DNA of 64,000 bases from Syngnathus acus (Eukaryota > Chordata > Actinopteri > Syngnathiformes > Syngnathidae). Shown here one piece after another: positions 29,786-41,993 of this stretch; position 1 is the first letter of the stretch, and the number at the start of each line of letters is the position of its first letter. The notes beneath the pieces were generated by a model. It did not search any database, was not told where the DNA came from, and worked only from the letters and a program-made list of their open reading frames with translations. The stretch covers positions 18,288,008-18,352,007 of the forward strand of contig NC_051089.1 in assembly GCF_901709675.1 (NCBI RefSeq), written 5' to 3'. The position numbers and the translations under genes are program-made.

Positions 29786-31006
29786 CAGGGGTGGGCAAAC
29801 CTTTTGACTTGCGGGCCGAATTGGGTTCTAAATTTTGACCGGGGGCCTCGAACCAGGAGCAGATGGATGTAGTGTTTTGTGTGAAGTAATATAAATGACA
29901 TGTAAAGGTAATTGCATAAAGCTTTTTACTTTTAGTAGATACTAAACCACTGGATATTAAAAAAAGCTTTTTGAAAACAAATGCATTTATTGAACAGCAT
30001 TAAAAAAATATTTCACCAAAAAAACTACCCATCCCAGTGATTCTTATTAAATACGACACTGTTATGATGAATAACATTTTCCATCACTTCAGCGCCCAGC
30101 ACGGTCAGATTTCTGAAATATGTTTATCTAATTGAGGCGAAATCACATTCAACGGCAAACATTCTGACCAAATACATCATCTTGAAGAATCAGTGAAAGA
30201 ATACATCTACATCAGGCGTTGGTGTCAACTCCTTTCCTACGGGGGCCGAATCCCTACATGTTTTCCAAGTTCCTGTTAAACACCTGATTCAAATGACCAG
30301 TCGTCCTCACTTTCAGCAGGAGCCTGATAATGAATCAGGTGTGTTTAACGAGGGAAACTTGGGAAAACATGTAGGGATTCGGCCCCGAGGAAAGGATCTT
30401 GACACCTCTGATCTAAATAAAGTAATAAAGAATCAATAGTATTGTTGGTTTCCCTTTTTTGCTAGTGCATCATAGTCTGGAGGTAAAAATTTTGTGTGGT
30501 AATTCTTAGGATAGAGCCGACGGTGTCGGTCCGTTAACTAGACCTATGACGGGCTTTGTTGACGTTCATGTGGATGAATGTCTTCTCACACACGTAGGTC
30601 GAGCCAAATTGTCCACTCTTTTTTAACAATCGGCACTCAGGTCCACCTTCTTTTCTTCGGGCCACTCTCATTTTAATGGTACAGGATTCCAAGAGTGAAG
30701 GTTTGTGGGTGGCATTACCGTAAACTGTATCTGAAAACTCAGCGCTGCGAATTACGAGAATATTGACGTCACAGCCTACACTCGAAATTCGGCACTGATA
30801 GATGAAAATGACTACGTACTACTGGAGTACGCACCACGCCCTTGTGAGTGTGTGCACCGAGCTTTCTGACACGGCTCCCGGGAGAATATGCGCTGGGCTG
30901 TGCGCTTCCCCATTACTGGGGAAACATAGTAATGCAGGGAAAATGACCCCAAAAAATTAATAATACCATTTATTCAGGTTTAGCGGGCCGGATTTGCCCA
31001 TGTCTG
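29786..31006 (-). mobile_element. hAT deletion derivative nested in piggyBac
   Basis: It starts CAGGGGTGGGCAAACCTTTT and ends near TTGCCCATGTCTG. TCTAAGA flanks both sides (29779-29785 and 31007-31013). Read on the minus strand, it has the same sequence order as the elements at 53385 and 60000, in which a truncated hAT transposase N-terminus is fused to the C-terminus. It carries a further MITE at 30213-30410. Confidence 0.85.
30213..30410. mobile_element. Palindromic hAT MITE, third level of nesting
   Basis: A divergent copy of the element at 170-369 (CAGGCGTTGG..., interior GTTTAACGAGGGAAACTTGG). The flanking octamers ATCTACAT (30205-30212) and ATCTAAAT (30411-30418) match at 7 of 8 positions. 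Confidence 0.85.
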
Positions 31007-31142
31007 TCTAAGAGGTTATGGAACAGCTCTTTGAAGTGAAGTGACATAGAGGAGATTGTCTCTGAAACAGGACTGTTTTGGAGGAAGACCCTGATTTTGA
31101 GGTGTGCTCATCTGCTGAGAATGAGAGTTTTGACCCTCCCTG

Positions 31143-31562
31143 TTGTCCCCTCAACGATTCAGACACTATCGCTTCCTAAAATTGAAAGATAATGTCAGTT
31201 TTCCACTGAATCAGCAGGGTAGGCTGGTGCTCCCAACGTTATCAAAATGGTTCCAGGACCCAACCAACTATGTAGTTAGCCACTGGTTTGACATCAATCC
31301 ATCATTGGAGCTCTTCATCTTCAATCAGCAAATATTGTTCTTGGATGAGAAATTTAGAGGGAAGCGAGTGCCTGGGGACAGTGGAAATGACTTGGATCTC
31401 GTTGACTTGGAAGCCTACATTGGCTTGCTAATTTTGGCAGGCATTTACAAATCAAAAGGCGAAGAAACAGCAAGCCTTTGGGATGCTGTGAAGGGAAGAG
31501 CAATATTTCCTTCCACCATGTCTCTGAAGACATTGCAAGTTTGTCCCGCGTCATACGCTTGA
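31143..31562 (+). pseudogene. piggyBac transposase fragment (PGBD4-like)
   Basis: A 139-codon frame resembles the DDE_Tnp_1_7 domain: LVLPTLSKWFQDPTNYVV..., then DLEAYIGLLILAGIYKSKGE and ETASLWDAVKGRAIFPST. The frame breaks at 31562. Beyond it, 31660-31770 still resembles the next block (VTVDESLAAFRGRCPFRQY in another register) with one catalytic Asp. It is out of frame and has lost the rest of the core. Inactive. Confidence 0.88.
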
Positions 31563-32355
31563 TAACAAACAAACAAGGCAGGGCAGACGAGAATGTGACA
31601 AAATTGTGGCAATAAGGGTTGTGTGTGTCAAGTGGGTGCTGCGTTTACCCCTGCTCCAGGCCCCTACGTAACTGTTGATGAGTCCTTAGCTGCGTTTCGT
31701 GGGCGCTGTCCATTCCGACAATATAGCCTACGTATGCCTAATAAAGCAGCCAAATAAGGCATAAAAATATGGGCAGCCCAGTCCCAAGCCCATATAACAA
31801 AAAGAGGATGGATGAGTGATAGGTTACAGTAATTAGCCCACAATATATTACAAAAATTAGATAAAAAAACAAGTCATATCCTTCGGTCATATTACGTCAT
31901 CACCAAAACCAGTACGTGCGATCATTAATGTTGAGAAGTATATTTGAGAAGATTTGTATGAAAACTTCAAAATAAAATAATTGTAATTTAAAGATTGGAG
32001 CTATGGTGACGCTAGAGAGGTCAACTCACTGATCTTCATGGGGATATTTATGTATTCAACGAATAAAAAAGTGCCTTTCACAAAACGTTGGGCCAACAAA
32101 TTCTGTAAATTATTTCTAAAGGTAAATGTGCCTGGGGTCAAATTGACCCCAAGGACCAAATCTGTGATTATTTTTGAGGACGATAGGAGGGTAAAGTAAA
32201 TTCAAGTCCACTGACACCCTTGATTTAACGGCATAGTACAGATGGATGGATAGATGGATGGATTTTTCGGGTTTGAGTAGATGGATGTATCGATGGAAGG
32301 AATAATATCTTGCAGATATATTAGTATATACATAATGTATATAGTACGTATGTAT

Positions 32356-32411
32356 ACACTGTGTGCAGAATTATTAGGCAATTGTGCATAAACGTTTTAA
32401 TATCACAATGC
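32356..32411 (+). mobile_element. Tc1/mariner terminal fragment
   Basis: ACACTGTGTGCAGAATTATT AGGCAATTGTG is the terminal repeat of a widespread fish DNA transposon family. Only this end is visible. Confidence 0.6.
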
Positions 32412-32441
32412 AAAATCATTTTATGCGTTTTTTACATCAAT

Positions 32442-33715
32442 TACCGTTTTTTCCCATGTATGATGCGCAAAATTTAACTAATTATTGTCCTAAAATCCGG
32501 GGTGCGCATTATACATGGGTAAAATTTTTTTTCAATTTTTTATTTTTTTATTTTTTTTTATTTTTATTTTTTTATTTTTTTTTTAAGAAACTCATGGTAC
32601 AACAATTTTTGAAGAAATCTTGTCACGGATGGAGTGTGGAAAGGAAGAGGGCGACCAAGTGCAGCTTGTACCAGGGTTCATTGGAGGAACTCAAAACACA
32701 GACTTTGGTAAACTAACATAACTCTCTAACCAAACCAACAACAGGACTGACCAACAAAGACGTGGAACCAAAAAGACAGGGTGACATTACAAAGACAGGA
32801 ACAGAAACCTGTGTATTGTCCAAATATTGTTGTTTTTTAATCTCCATCGCGGACTGGACGTCCATACGGAGGCAGTATCACTGCGCATGCGCACTATGGA
32901 TCGATGCGAATAGTCCTCTTCTCTTCTGAATGACAATGAATGTGATAGTTTAATACATACACTCAGCAAATAACAAAATACGTATTACAGGTAATATTTT
33001 ATTTCACAACACTTTGCCTTGTTCCTTCGTCTCTGCTGTTCACTTCAAAACATCGCTCCATACGAACGCAATGCTCTCGTATCAGACGCTGCTCGATCAC
33101 ATGCTCGTTTTGCTGTCACAATGTACCCTACACAAATCCGAACATTTGTTGCGGCCCTCCGAGTCACGACGAGAGGCAAGTTTTGGTTTCCAAGGGTGTT
33201 TTTATTCCTCTTCAACTTCTCTCCCATACAGAGCCGACTTTTTCACATGTCTGCACGTCACTTTCCTCTCTTTTCATTTTAACCTAACTGATCGGCGGTG
33301 GTGGCCTTTATGGGCAAGTCGGAGAAATCAACGGCAACAAAACAAATACATCCAGCCTAGTTAAGACCATACCAAGACTATAAAAATGGGACCCATTGCC
33401 TCCCTGCTTGGCACTCAGCATTAAGGGTTGGAATTGGGGGGTTAGATCACCAAATGATTCCCGAGCGCGGCGCCGCTGCTGCTCACTGCTCCCCTCTCCC
33501 CCAGGGGATGGATCAAAATCACACGGGGATGGGTCAAATGCAGAGGACAAATTTCACCACACCCAGATGCGTGTGACGATCATTGGGACTTAAAAAAAAA
33601 AATAAAAATTTGGGTGCGTATTATACATGGGTACAGGCTTTTTTCCAGCATTGACATGCCATTTTTAGGGTGCGTATTATACATGGGGGCGCATTATACA
33701 TGGAAAAAAACGGTA
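32442..33715. mobile_element. DNA transposon with 27-bp inverted ends (TACCGTTTTTTCCCATGTA)
   Basis: The left end TACCGTTTTTTCCCATGTAT and the right end, its inverse with minor changes (ATACATGGAAAAAAACGGTA), are separated by 1.27 kb. TA is the probable target duplication, which fits Tc1/mariner or pogo-like elements. GTGCGCATTATACATGGG motifs repeat inside both ends. The interior holds no transposase; a SINE at 33366-33592 is inserted in it. The stretch 33010-33300 has no recognisable content. Confidence 0.8.
33366..33592 (+). mobile_element. 5'-truncated tRNA-derived SINE
   Basis: It begins at ACCATACCAAGACTATAAAA, without the tRNA-like head, and ends CATTGGGACTT. The rest matches the SINE at 421. 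Confidence 0.85.
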
Positions 33716-33889
33716 GTTATGATCTGTTTCTCTCATACTTCTCTTTACTTTACTATATAAATTAAACCTTTTTGCTAAATGAACGGAAATAAATCACAAT
33801 ATGTTCACAATATAAAACTGAAAAAAGTTGCATAAGGCTGAAACTGACAGTTACAGATGGGTGGATTAATTAATTGTTTGATTGGTTGG

Positions 33890-33930
33890 TTGACTGAAAA
33901 ATTGATTGATTGATTGATTGATTGATTGAC
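33890..33930. repeat. (GATT)n microsatellite
   Basis: A run of about eight GATT units with small breaks. Confidence 0.9.
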
Positions 33931-34055
33931 TGGTTAAGCTGTCTCTGAAGGCAACATAAATAGATAGGTACTTGATAGATGCTTACAAAGGTGTTCTATC
34001 GTGTGGAATGGGTAGCTTATACCTCACCCCGCTCACTCACATTGAGCACGCACGC

Positions 34056-34103
34056 ACGCCACACACTTACACACACACTTACACCACACATGCACACACA
34101 CAT

Positions 34104-34147
<44 letters not shown>
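34056..34147. repeat. (CA)n microsatellite
   Basis: CA alternation with small interruptions. The Thr-His and Cys-Val frames over it are artefacts. Confidence 0.95.
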
Positions 34148-34149
<2 letters not shown>

Positions 34150-34381
34150 ACCTGCACGCTGATGACGATATGTGGTGTCACCACGATAAAATACCACATT
34201 TCCCCTGCCAAGTTTAGCCATTTTTATTTTTAATATGGTTTGAATAGTAAATCTGTGGATGATTTGTAACAGTGTGAAACTTCCTTTGGCGCAACGGGCT
34301 AGCAACTTAGCTTCAAACACAGCAGACTGAAAGCTCAAACTTTGGAAACATTATTTAAGATTGTATTTTTTATTTTATTTT

Positions 34382-34460
34382 AGCAGATGCACTGATCGGT
34401 TGGCACTTTTAATTTTGTTGTACACGTGACAATGACAATAAAGATCTATTCTCTAGTCTC
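34382..34460 (+). mobile_element. LINE 3' end fragment
   Basis: GATGCACTGATC, TTGTTGTACACGTGACAATG ACAATAAAGATCTATTCT is the 3' end typical of a fish L2-like LINE. Confidence 0.6.
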
Positions 34461-35120
34461 TATTCTTAAGATGAATAGGTAATGTCCCCAACAGTGAATA
34501 CAGTCACCACTTCCTCATTTCCTTCACATGTGAACTGTTGAAGACTCGACAAGGCCAGTCCAGATTCTGAATCATTGGTTTATTTTAAATACGAAGTTAA
34601 AGTTTATTTGAATATCTGTAATTATTTATGGAGCTAAAATACTAAATATTTCACAACCTGTATTGGCAATGACTTGGTTTTTGTTTTGGTTTACTATTTG
34701 AAAGGAAAAATAAATGTTAATTAAATAAAAAGACCACAACTTTGGTTGTACTTTTCTGTAACACCTGTTTGCTGTTTGTCAGTTGTTTGCCACAATGACA
34801 CCTCGTGTGCAACCTGTGTGAACAGAAGTGACTCAACATTTATACAAGTTACTTCTGTATAGGAAAAAGTCACACTTCATCTGTCTTGACATTTTACTTC
34901 TTCATTCGATTGAAGTTGTGGTTAGAATGTCTGCGTCGCAGTTAAAAATTATAGGTTTGAATCTCGTGTGAAACATGCATTTGCATCTTCTCCCACATTA
35001 TCCATGGTATCTTTTGCCTTCAGTCACCTTGAGAGTATTTCTTGATACAAGCCATTATTGTTATTGCTTTTATTTAAACTTTTATGAGTGCGGGAGGCGG
35101 GGCTGGCTTTGTTTTGTGCT
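34461..35120. other. Sequence without recognisable features
   Basis: AT-rich sequence. I recognise no repeat family and see no exon-like structure. Confidence 0.4.
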
Positions 35121-35139
35121 CGGCAGTTTAAAATACAGG

Positions 35140-35600
35140 AGCTATACAGTGGAACCCCTGGAAGTCAACTGCCTCGGAACTCAAACATATTCGGTTTTCA
35201 ACTCAAAATGTTGGGAAATCTTTGTCACAGAAACTTCGGAAACCAACCCGACAACGTGGCTATTGTAAACAAAATAGAGATCGTTCTACCTCACGCTAGT
35301 CGGCACTGGTTGGCGTGTTTGGCGGGTTGTAGGACCGCTGTAAGGCTGCACTGTACTAGAGAAAAACATGGGTCCCAAGAACGAATCAGGAAGAAAAGCA
35401 GAAGAGGAAAGTGGCAAGAAACAGAGAGCTGGAAAAGGCGATGTTAGACAAGTATGAAAGAAGCATTCGTATGATGGACTTGGCATGGAATTCAAAGTGC
35501 CGAGATCAACCATAGGTTCATTTTTGAGGAATAGAGAGACGATAAAAACTGCTAGTGTTGCTAAGGGGGCTACGAGGGGTTACCAATGGAAAAAATAAAA
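35140..35600 (+). mobile_element. pogo/Tigger-type transposon relic
   Basis: It starts with a pogo-like end, ACAGTGGAACCCCTGGAAGT CAAC. At 35368 a frame opens MGPKNESGRKAEEESGKKQR and, in another register, continues with an HTH-like MEFKVPRSTIGSFLRNRETI KTASVAKGA. This is the centromere-protein-B-like DNA-binding N-terminus of Tigger transposases. The frameshift and the absent DDE core make it a relic. Confidence 0.75.
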
Positions 35601-35989
35601 AGGAAAACAATGACAAAATGCAGCCACCGAATTTTTTTTTATGGAAGGGGCTTCCCTTTACAAACAATGCACCTCCTCTCCACCTCCACGTTCATAGATT
35701 CAGCGCCAAATCAAGTCAAGGCATGTAGGATCATAAATTCACAGTTTTAATGATGTGTTGTAAGGAGACGTATCATGGAAAATCCATTTGTTTTGCTTTT
35801 GTATTCATCTTGTGTACTTGGAGTCTCCAAGATTGTAGAAAAGTGTAATCTATCCTTCCAGGTGCTGCAGAGATACTTTTATGATCTGTTTGGGGGGCTA
35901 TTTTTTACTCCGTTCAGTTTTCTCCTTTTTCTATTACGTATTTTTTATCTATTACATCACATCCGTTGGGGCAGGACTACCAAATAAGG

Positions 35990-36320
35990 TAATGGGTGCG
36001 GCCAAACAAATCCGCCATCATTATTACTCAGAGAGGACTTTTGTAGTCCAAAAACCTCAAGAAAGCCGAAGTGGAGGGATAAAATGTTCCGTTGTTGGAT
36101 GCATCAATCCACACAATTCATTGCACCGTCCTCCCAGCATTAGAACCTCAAAGAAGTTGCCTAGTCAAATTTCATTTTTTAAGCAGTGTTCCCACATCTG
36201 TGGGTAAAGTCCTGCTTGGACGAGTGTTTCAGAAATCTTTCGTCAGAAGGATTCGCCGAAAGACTGTTTAGTTGATGGTTCAGTTCCTTCAATCTATGGA
36301 AACGACGGACACAGTAAAGC
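35990..36320 (+). pseudogene. Possible THAP-type zinc finger relic
   Basis: The frame includes GIKCSVVGCINPHNSLHRPP, which resembles the start of a THAP finger (C-X2-4-C), and a second stretch out of frame (KSCLDECFRNLSSEGF) like its later half. It may come from a P-element-like transposon or a THAP gene copy. The fit is partial. Confidence 0.35.
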
Positions 36321-36935
36321 GTTTAAAGCTTGAGATGGACACAAAATAAATAAACTGTATTTCACTTTCATATTATTGCGTGTCTGTGATTTTCATAGAA
36401 TTAGCATCAGTCTATCTCCTGATTTTAGAGCTGTGCGCTCTGTGTTTTCACTTCTTACTAGTTGCATGAGATGAATTGCATCAAAGGACATCTTAACAAA
36501 GGATAAGCTATCTATTATCCATTTCAATAGCCGAAGTCTATATAAAAATTTTCGTAGCATTAGGGAGTAATTAAACACATTCAAACAACCATTTAATATA
36601 ATTACTGTTTTGAGACCTGGCTTACCGCTGAGAAGGAATGCATTTTGAGATGGAAGGCTATGAATTCATACATAACAGACAGAGTAAAGTTGGGGTGGTG
36701 TTGCAATCTATGTTGATTTGAATATGAATTTCAAGATTGTAGAAGCTATGACACAGGTGGTGGACAATGTCTTGAATGTCTCACAATACAGATTTGTGTT
36801 GAAAAGAAAAAAAATATTATTATAAGCTGTGTCTGTAGAGCTCCGGTTCTAGCATTGACAAGTTCACAGTATGGATAGAAAGCGTATAATGCAAAAGGCA
36901 CAAAATTATCTTTATTTTGCGGGGATTATAACATT

Positions 36936-39900
36936 CCCCTCCGTGAGTCGTCACCTTATCGTGGTGGAGGGGTTTGCGTGCCCCTATGATCCTAGGAGCC
37001 ATGTTGTCTGGGCTTCATGCCCCTGGTAGGGTCACCATGGCCAACGGGTCCTAGGTGAGGGGCCAGACAAAGCACGGCTCATCAGCCCCTTATGATGAAA
37101 AAAATTAATGGATCACGTTTTCCCTCGCCACGGACGCGGGTCACCGGGGCCCCCCTCTGGAGCCAGGCCTGGAGGCGGGGCTCGAAGGGCGAGCGTCTGG
37201 TGGCCGGGCCTTCGCCCATGGGGCCCGGCCGGGCTCAGCCCGAAAAGGAAACGTGGGTCCCCCTTCCCATGGGCTCACCACCTGTGGGAGGGCCAAAGGG
37301 GTCGGGTGCATTGCAAGCTGGGCGGCGGCCAAAGGCAGGGACCTTGGCGGTCTGATCCCCGGCTGCAGAGCTGGCTCTTGGGACATGGAATGTCACCTCC
37401 TCTGGCTGGAAAGGAGCCCGAGCTGGTGTGCGAGGCAGAAAGTTCCGGACTAGATATAGTCGGACTTGCCTCCACGCACAGTTTGGGTTCCGGTACAAGC
37501 CCTCTCGAGAGGGGCTGGACTCTCTTCCACTCTGGAGTTGCCCACGGTGAGAGGCGTCGAGCAGGTGTGGGTATACTTATTGCCCCCCGGCTGGGCGCCT
37601 GCACATTGGGGTTCACCCCGTGTGACACGAGAGGGTAGCCTCCCTCCGCCTTCGGGTGGGGGGACGGGTCCTGACTGTTGTTTGTGTCTATGCACCAAAC
37701 GGCAGCTCAGAGTACCCACACCTTCTTGGAGTCCCTGGAGGAAGTGCTGGAGAGCGCTCCTTCTGGGGACTCCGTCGTTCTACTGGGTGACTTCAATGCT
37801 CACGTGGGCAATGACGTGAGACCTGGAAGGGCGTGATTGGGAGGAACGGCCCGCCCCGATCTGAACCCGAGCGGTGTTCTATTGTTGGACTTCTGTGCTC
37901 GATACGGATTTTCAATAATGAACACCATGTTCAACATAAGGGTGCCATGTGTGCACTTGGCACCAGGACACCCTAGGCCGCAGTTCGATGATCGACTTTG
38001 TAGTCGTGTCATCGGATTTGCGGCCGCATGTTTTGGACACTCGGAGCGAAAGAGAGGGGCGGAGCTGTCAAATGATCACCACCTGGTGGTGGGTTGGCTC
38101 CGATGGTGGGGGAAGATGCCGGTCCGACCTGGCAGACCCAAACGTTCTGTGAGGGTCCTGCTGGGAACGTCTGGCGGAATCCCCTGTCCAGGAAGAGCTT
38201 CAACTCCCACCTCCGCAGAGGCTTTTCCCACGTCCCGGGGGAGGCGGGGGACATTGAGTCCGAGTGGACCTTGTTCCGCGCCTCCATTGGTGAGGCGGCC
38301 GACCGGAGCTGTGGCCGTAAGGTCATTGTGCCTGTCGTGGCGGCAATCCCCGAACCCGCTGGTGGACACCGGCGTAAGGGATGCCGTCAAGCTGAAGAAG
38401 GAGTCCTATCGGGGCCCGTTTTGGCCTGCGGGACTCCGGAGGCAGCTGACAGGTACCGGTGTGGCCAAGCGGAACGCGGCTTCAGCGTTGCTGAGGCAAA
38501 AACCCCGGGCGTGGGAGGAGTTCGGCGAGGCCATGGAGAATGACTTCCGGACGGCTTCGAGAAAGTCTGGTCCACCATCCGGCGTCTCAGGAGGGGGAAG
38601 CAGTGCAACGTCAACACTGTTTACAGTGGAGATGGGGTGCTGCTGACCTCGGACTCGGGACGTCGTGTGTCGGGTGGGGAGAATACTTCGAAGACCTCCT
38701 CAATTCCACCGACACGCCTTCCATTGTGGAAGCAGGGCCTGGGGACTCTGAGCGGACTCTCCAATCTCTGGGGTTGAAGTCACTGAGGTAGTTAAAAAAC
38801 TCCTCGGTGGCAAGGCCCCGGGGGTGGATAGAATCCGCCCGGATTTCTTAAGGGCTCTGGATGTTGTGGGGCTGTGTCATGTCTGACACGTCTCTACAGC
38901 ATCGCGTGTGACATCGGGGACAGTGCCTCTGGATTGGCAGACTGGGGTGTGGTTCCCCTCTTTAAGAAGGGGGACCGGAGGGTGTGTTCCAATTACAGGG
39001 GAATTACACTCCTCAGCCTCCCTGGTAAGGTCTATTCAGGGGTGCTGGAGAGGAGGGTCCGTCGGGAGGTCGAACCTCGGATTCAGGAGGAACAGTGTGG
39101 CTTTCGTCCTGGCCGTGGAACAGTGGACCAGCTCTTCACCCTCAACAGGATCCTCGAGGGTGCATGGGAGTTCGCGCAACCAGTCCACATGTGTTTTGTG
39201 GACTTGGAGAAGGCGTTCGACCGTGTCCCTCGGGAGGTTCTGTGGGGGGTGCTTCGGGAGTACGGGGTACCGAGCCAACTGATAAGGGCGGTTCGGTCCC
39301 TGTATCACCGATGCCAGAGTGTGGTCCGCATTTCCGGCAGTAAGTCGGATTCGTTCCCAGTGAGGGTTGGACTCCGCCAAGGCTGCCCTTTGTCACCGAT
39401 TCTGTTCATAATTTTTATGGACAGAATTTCTAGGTGCAGCCGAGGCGTTGAGGGTGTCCGGTTTGGGGACCTCAGCATCGCGTCTCTGCTTTTTGCAGAC
39501 GACGTTGTGCTGGTGGCTTCTTCAGGTCGTGATCTCCAGCTCTCACTGGAGCGGTTCGCAGCCGAGTGTGAAGCGGTCGGGATGAGGGTCAGCACCTCCA
39601 AATCCGAGTCCCATGGTCCTCGATCGGAAAAGGGTGGAATGCCCTCTCCGGATCGGGGATGAGATCCTGCCCCAAGTGGAGGAGTTTTAAGTATCTTGGG
39701 GTCTTGTTCACGAGTGAGGGGAGGATGGAGCGTAGATCGACAGGCGGATCGGTGCCAGCGTCGGCAGTAATGCGGACTCTGTACCGGTCCGTCGTGGTAA
39801 AGAGAGAGCTGAGCCAAAAGGCAAAGCTCTCAATTTACCGGTCGATTTACGCTCCTACCCTCACCTATGGTCACGAGCTATGGGTCGTGACCGAAAGAAC

Positions 39901-40304
39901 GAGATCCCGGATACAAGCGGCCGAAATGAGTTTTCTCCGCAGGATGTCCGGGCTCTCCCTTAGAGATAGGGTGAGAAGTTCGGTCATCCGGGAGAGACTC
40001 GGAGTAGAGTCGCTACTCCTCCACGTTGAGAGGAGCCAGATGAGGTGGCTCGGGCATCTCATCAGGATGCCTCCTGGACGCCTCCCTGGGGAGGTGTTCC
40101 GGGCATGTCCCACCGGTAGGAGACCCCGGGGACGACCCAGGACGCGCTGGAGAGACTATGTCTCTCGGCTGGCCTGGGAACGCCTTGGGATCCCCCGGGA
40201 TGAGCTAGATGAAGTAGCTGGGGAGAGGGAAGTCTGGGAGTCCCTCCTGAAGCTGCTGCCCCCGCGACCCGACCCCGGATAAGCGGAAGAAGATGGATGG
40301 ATGG
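36936..40304 (+). mobile_element. Rex3 LINE copy 2, full length, frameshifted
   Basis: It starts CCCCTCCGTGAGTCGTCACC and ends in the GATAAGCGGAAGAAGATGGA tail with (TGGA)n. An 11-bp duplication ATTATAACATT flanks it exactly (36925-36935 and 40305-40315), proving a full-length insertion. Frames are broken repeatedly: 37108-37638, 37837-38646, 38874-39662 and 39659-40282. Confidence 0.93.
37837..40282 (+). pseudogene. Rex3 copy 2 endonuclease/reverse transcriptase, decayed
   Basis: Blocks in order are the endonuclease (37440-37840), [15 protein letters not shown], then [73 protein letters not shown] (catalytic Asps intact) and the C-terminus ([19 protein letters not shown]). Small indels shift the frame near 38120-38450, 38640-38900 and 39610-39690. 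It is about as similar to copy 1 as a young duplicate, apart from these indels. Confidence 0.9.
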
Positions 40305-40673
40305 ATTATAACATTAATATATTGATTGTTGTATTAAGTTAATTTTGTCTTGACTTATAAATTAGTTGACTGGTTCTTTTATCACAGACAAATGATTTTG
40401 GTTGTTTTATTTACCTGACATGTTTCGGCGTGTACTTTCGCCTTCATCAGAGTGTCCTCTGATGAAGTCCTAAGGTCAAAATTGCTAAGGTCATTCCGCT
40501 TTATAAAACTGGAAGCAAACACAACTCTACAAACTACAGACCTACGTATATCAATTTTGCAGATGGTACCAATATCTTTTGTTTAGGTAATAACATCCAA
40601 CAAGTGGAATCAGTGTTAAATGAGGAAATGAAAAAAATAAAAACATGGTTTGACTGGAACAAAATATCATTAA

Positions 40674-41045
40674 ATGTACGTGTGTAAGACCAAGTTTATG
40701 TTATTTGGCAGAGGCACAGCAAACATAAAGGTACGAATAGAAATAGATGGGACTGAAATTGTAAGGGTGCAGGAAAACGAATTTCTTGGGGTTATAATAG
40801 ATGACAGGCTGAGTTGGAAGCCACACATCAAACGCGTACAGTCCAAAATTTCAAGGAGCATTGCAGTCATATACAAAGCAAAAGAACTTCTGGATTATCA
40901 TTCACTTCGGACACTTTATTGTTCACTTGTCTTGCTATATTTGCATTACTGTGCTGAGGTTTGGGGAAATACATACAAAACTTCACTACAGCCACTTATC
41001 ATCCTGCATAAAAGAGCAATTATTAAACTATTAAACAATATATAA
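40674..41045 (+). pseudogene. Reverse-transcriptase segment of the split LINE
   Basis: KTKFMLFGRGTANIKVRIEI then NEFLGVIIDDRLSWKPHIKR, LYCSLVLLYLHYCAEVWGNT and LIILHKRAIIKLL are the post-palm blocks of a Jockey-superfamily LINE. The catalytic box is upstream at about 40555 (FADGT, second Asp changed to Gly). The frame ends in a stop at 41045. It is not active. Confidence 0.8.
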
Positions 41046-41293
41046 CTATTCATAAAGTCAACTACTTGGAACACACAATCCACTTTTCATACAATCCAAA
41101 ACTATTGAAATTCACAGACATGGTATCTTATCAAACAGCAATCATCATGTATAGGGCAAAAGCAAAACAACTACTCGAAAATATCCAAAACTTATTTAGG
41201 AATTGGGAGGGAGGTTATAAGTGAAGGGGCGATCACAACTTCAAATCTTAAACATAAGAACAACCATAAAAGTTTCTGTATAGCTATAACCGG

Positions 41294-41688
41294 TGTTAGA
41301 GTGGTGCTCACTCTAACTTATTTTGCAAGAACCACACGGGAGACAGTAGTTTGCCCTTTGACACCTGCAGGTGGAGAGTCCATTCGTCGCCGTGCGTACA
41401 GCGATGATCGAATGGAGGTCTGACTCTCGCCTCCTGCATGAGCATTTTTATTAAGAGAAACAGGGTGGGGGTGACAGTGGACTGGATAGGGAAGAGAAAA
41501 CCCTTGACCTGTAGTCAAAGCATAGCAGGGGATGTTTTACGACATTGTGTAGGATGGGACAAGCTAGGTAATTTATTACTGGTTACACACCAACGTAAGC
41601 ATAAAACTAATCTAGCTAGGTTATTTATTACTGGTTACATACATTCCAACATAATCATACGATCAAGATAGTTTGGAAAACCCTGACA
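41294..41688 (-). repeat. ERV 3' LTR
   Basis: In element orientation it begins TGTCAGGG and ends CACTCTAACA. It appears identical to 47644-48038. Confidence 0.95.
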
Positions 41689-41703
41689 TATCCCTCCTGT
41701 TTT
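41689..41703 (-). promoter_or_regulatory. Polypurine tract of the ERV
   Basis: Minus-strand AAAACAGGAGGGATA directly precedes the 3' LTR, where plus-strand DNA synthesis would be primed. Confidence 0.8.
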
Positions 41704-41993
41704 ATCATATGATTATGTCAACCCAATCCACAAACATAAGCAAGAAAATATAAAGAAGAGCAGTAAAAATAATAAAAACACTAATAAAAAAGATCGACAA
41801 AAAACAGAGATGACAGCGGACGGGTCGGGGATCGCGTATGGTGAAACATGACAAAAACAACAAACAATGATAGCGACAACTTCCAGTGAAGATGAGGTTT
41901 TTCCTCAATACTCCAGTTCAAACTTAGTGTGTGATCTAAAAACCTGCTGGCCGATGTTAAATCGCAGGAAAAGTCTCACACGGTCCCTCTGCC

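Larger units (their letters stand above)
29117..32191 (+). mobile_element. piggyBac-type transposon with nested hAT elements
   Basis: The 15-bp ends CCCTCCTATCGTCCT are perfectly inverted (29117-29131 and 32177-32191), and TAAA flanks both sides, a variant of the TTAA target of piggyBac. Just inside each end is an imperfect palindrome GGGGTCAA.TTGACCCC (29132, 29279 and 32138). A transposase relic (31143-31562) is interrupted upstream by a hAT (29786-31006), which carries a MITE. A (GT)n run is at 29479-29535. Confidence 0.88.
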
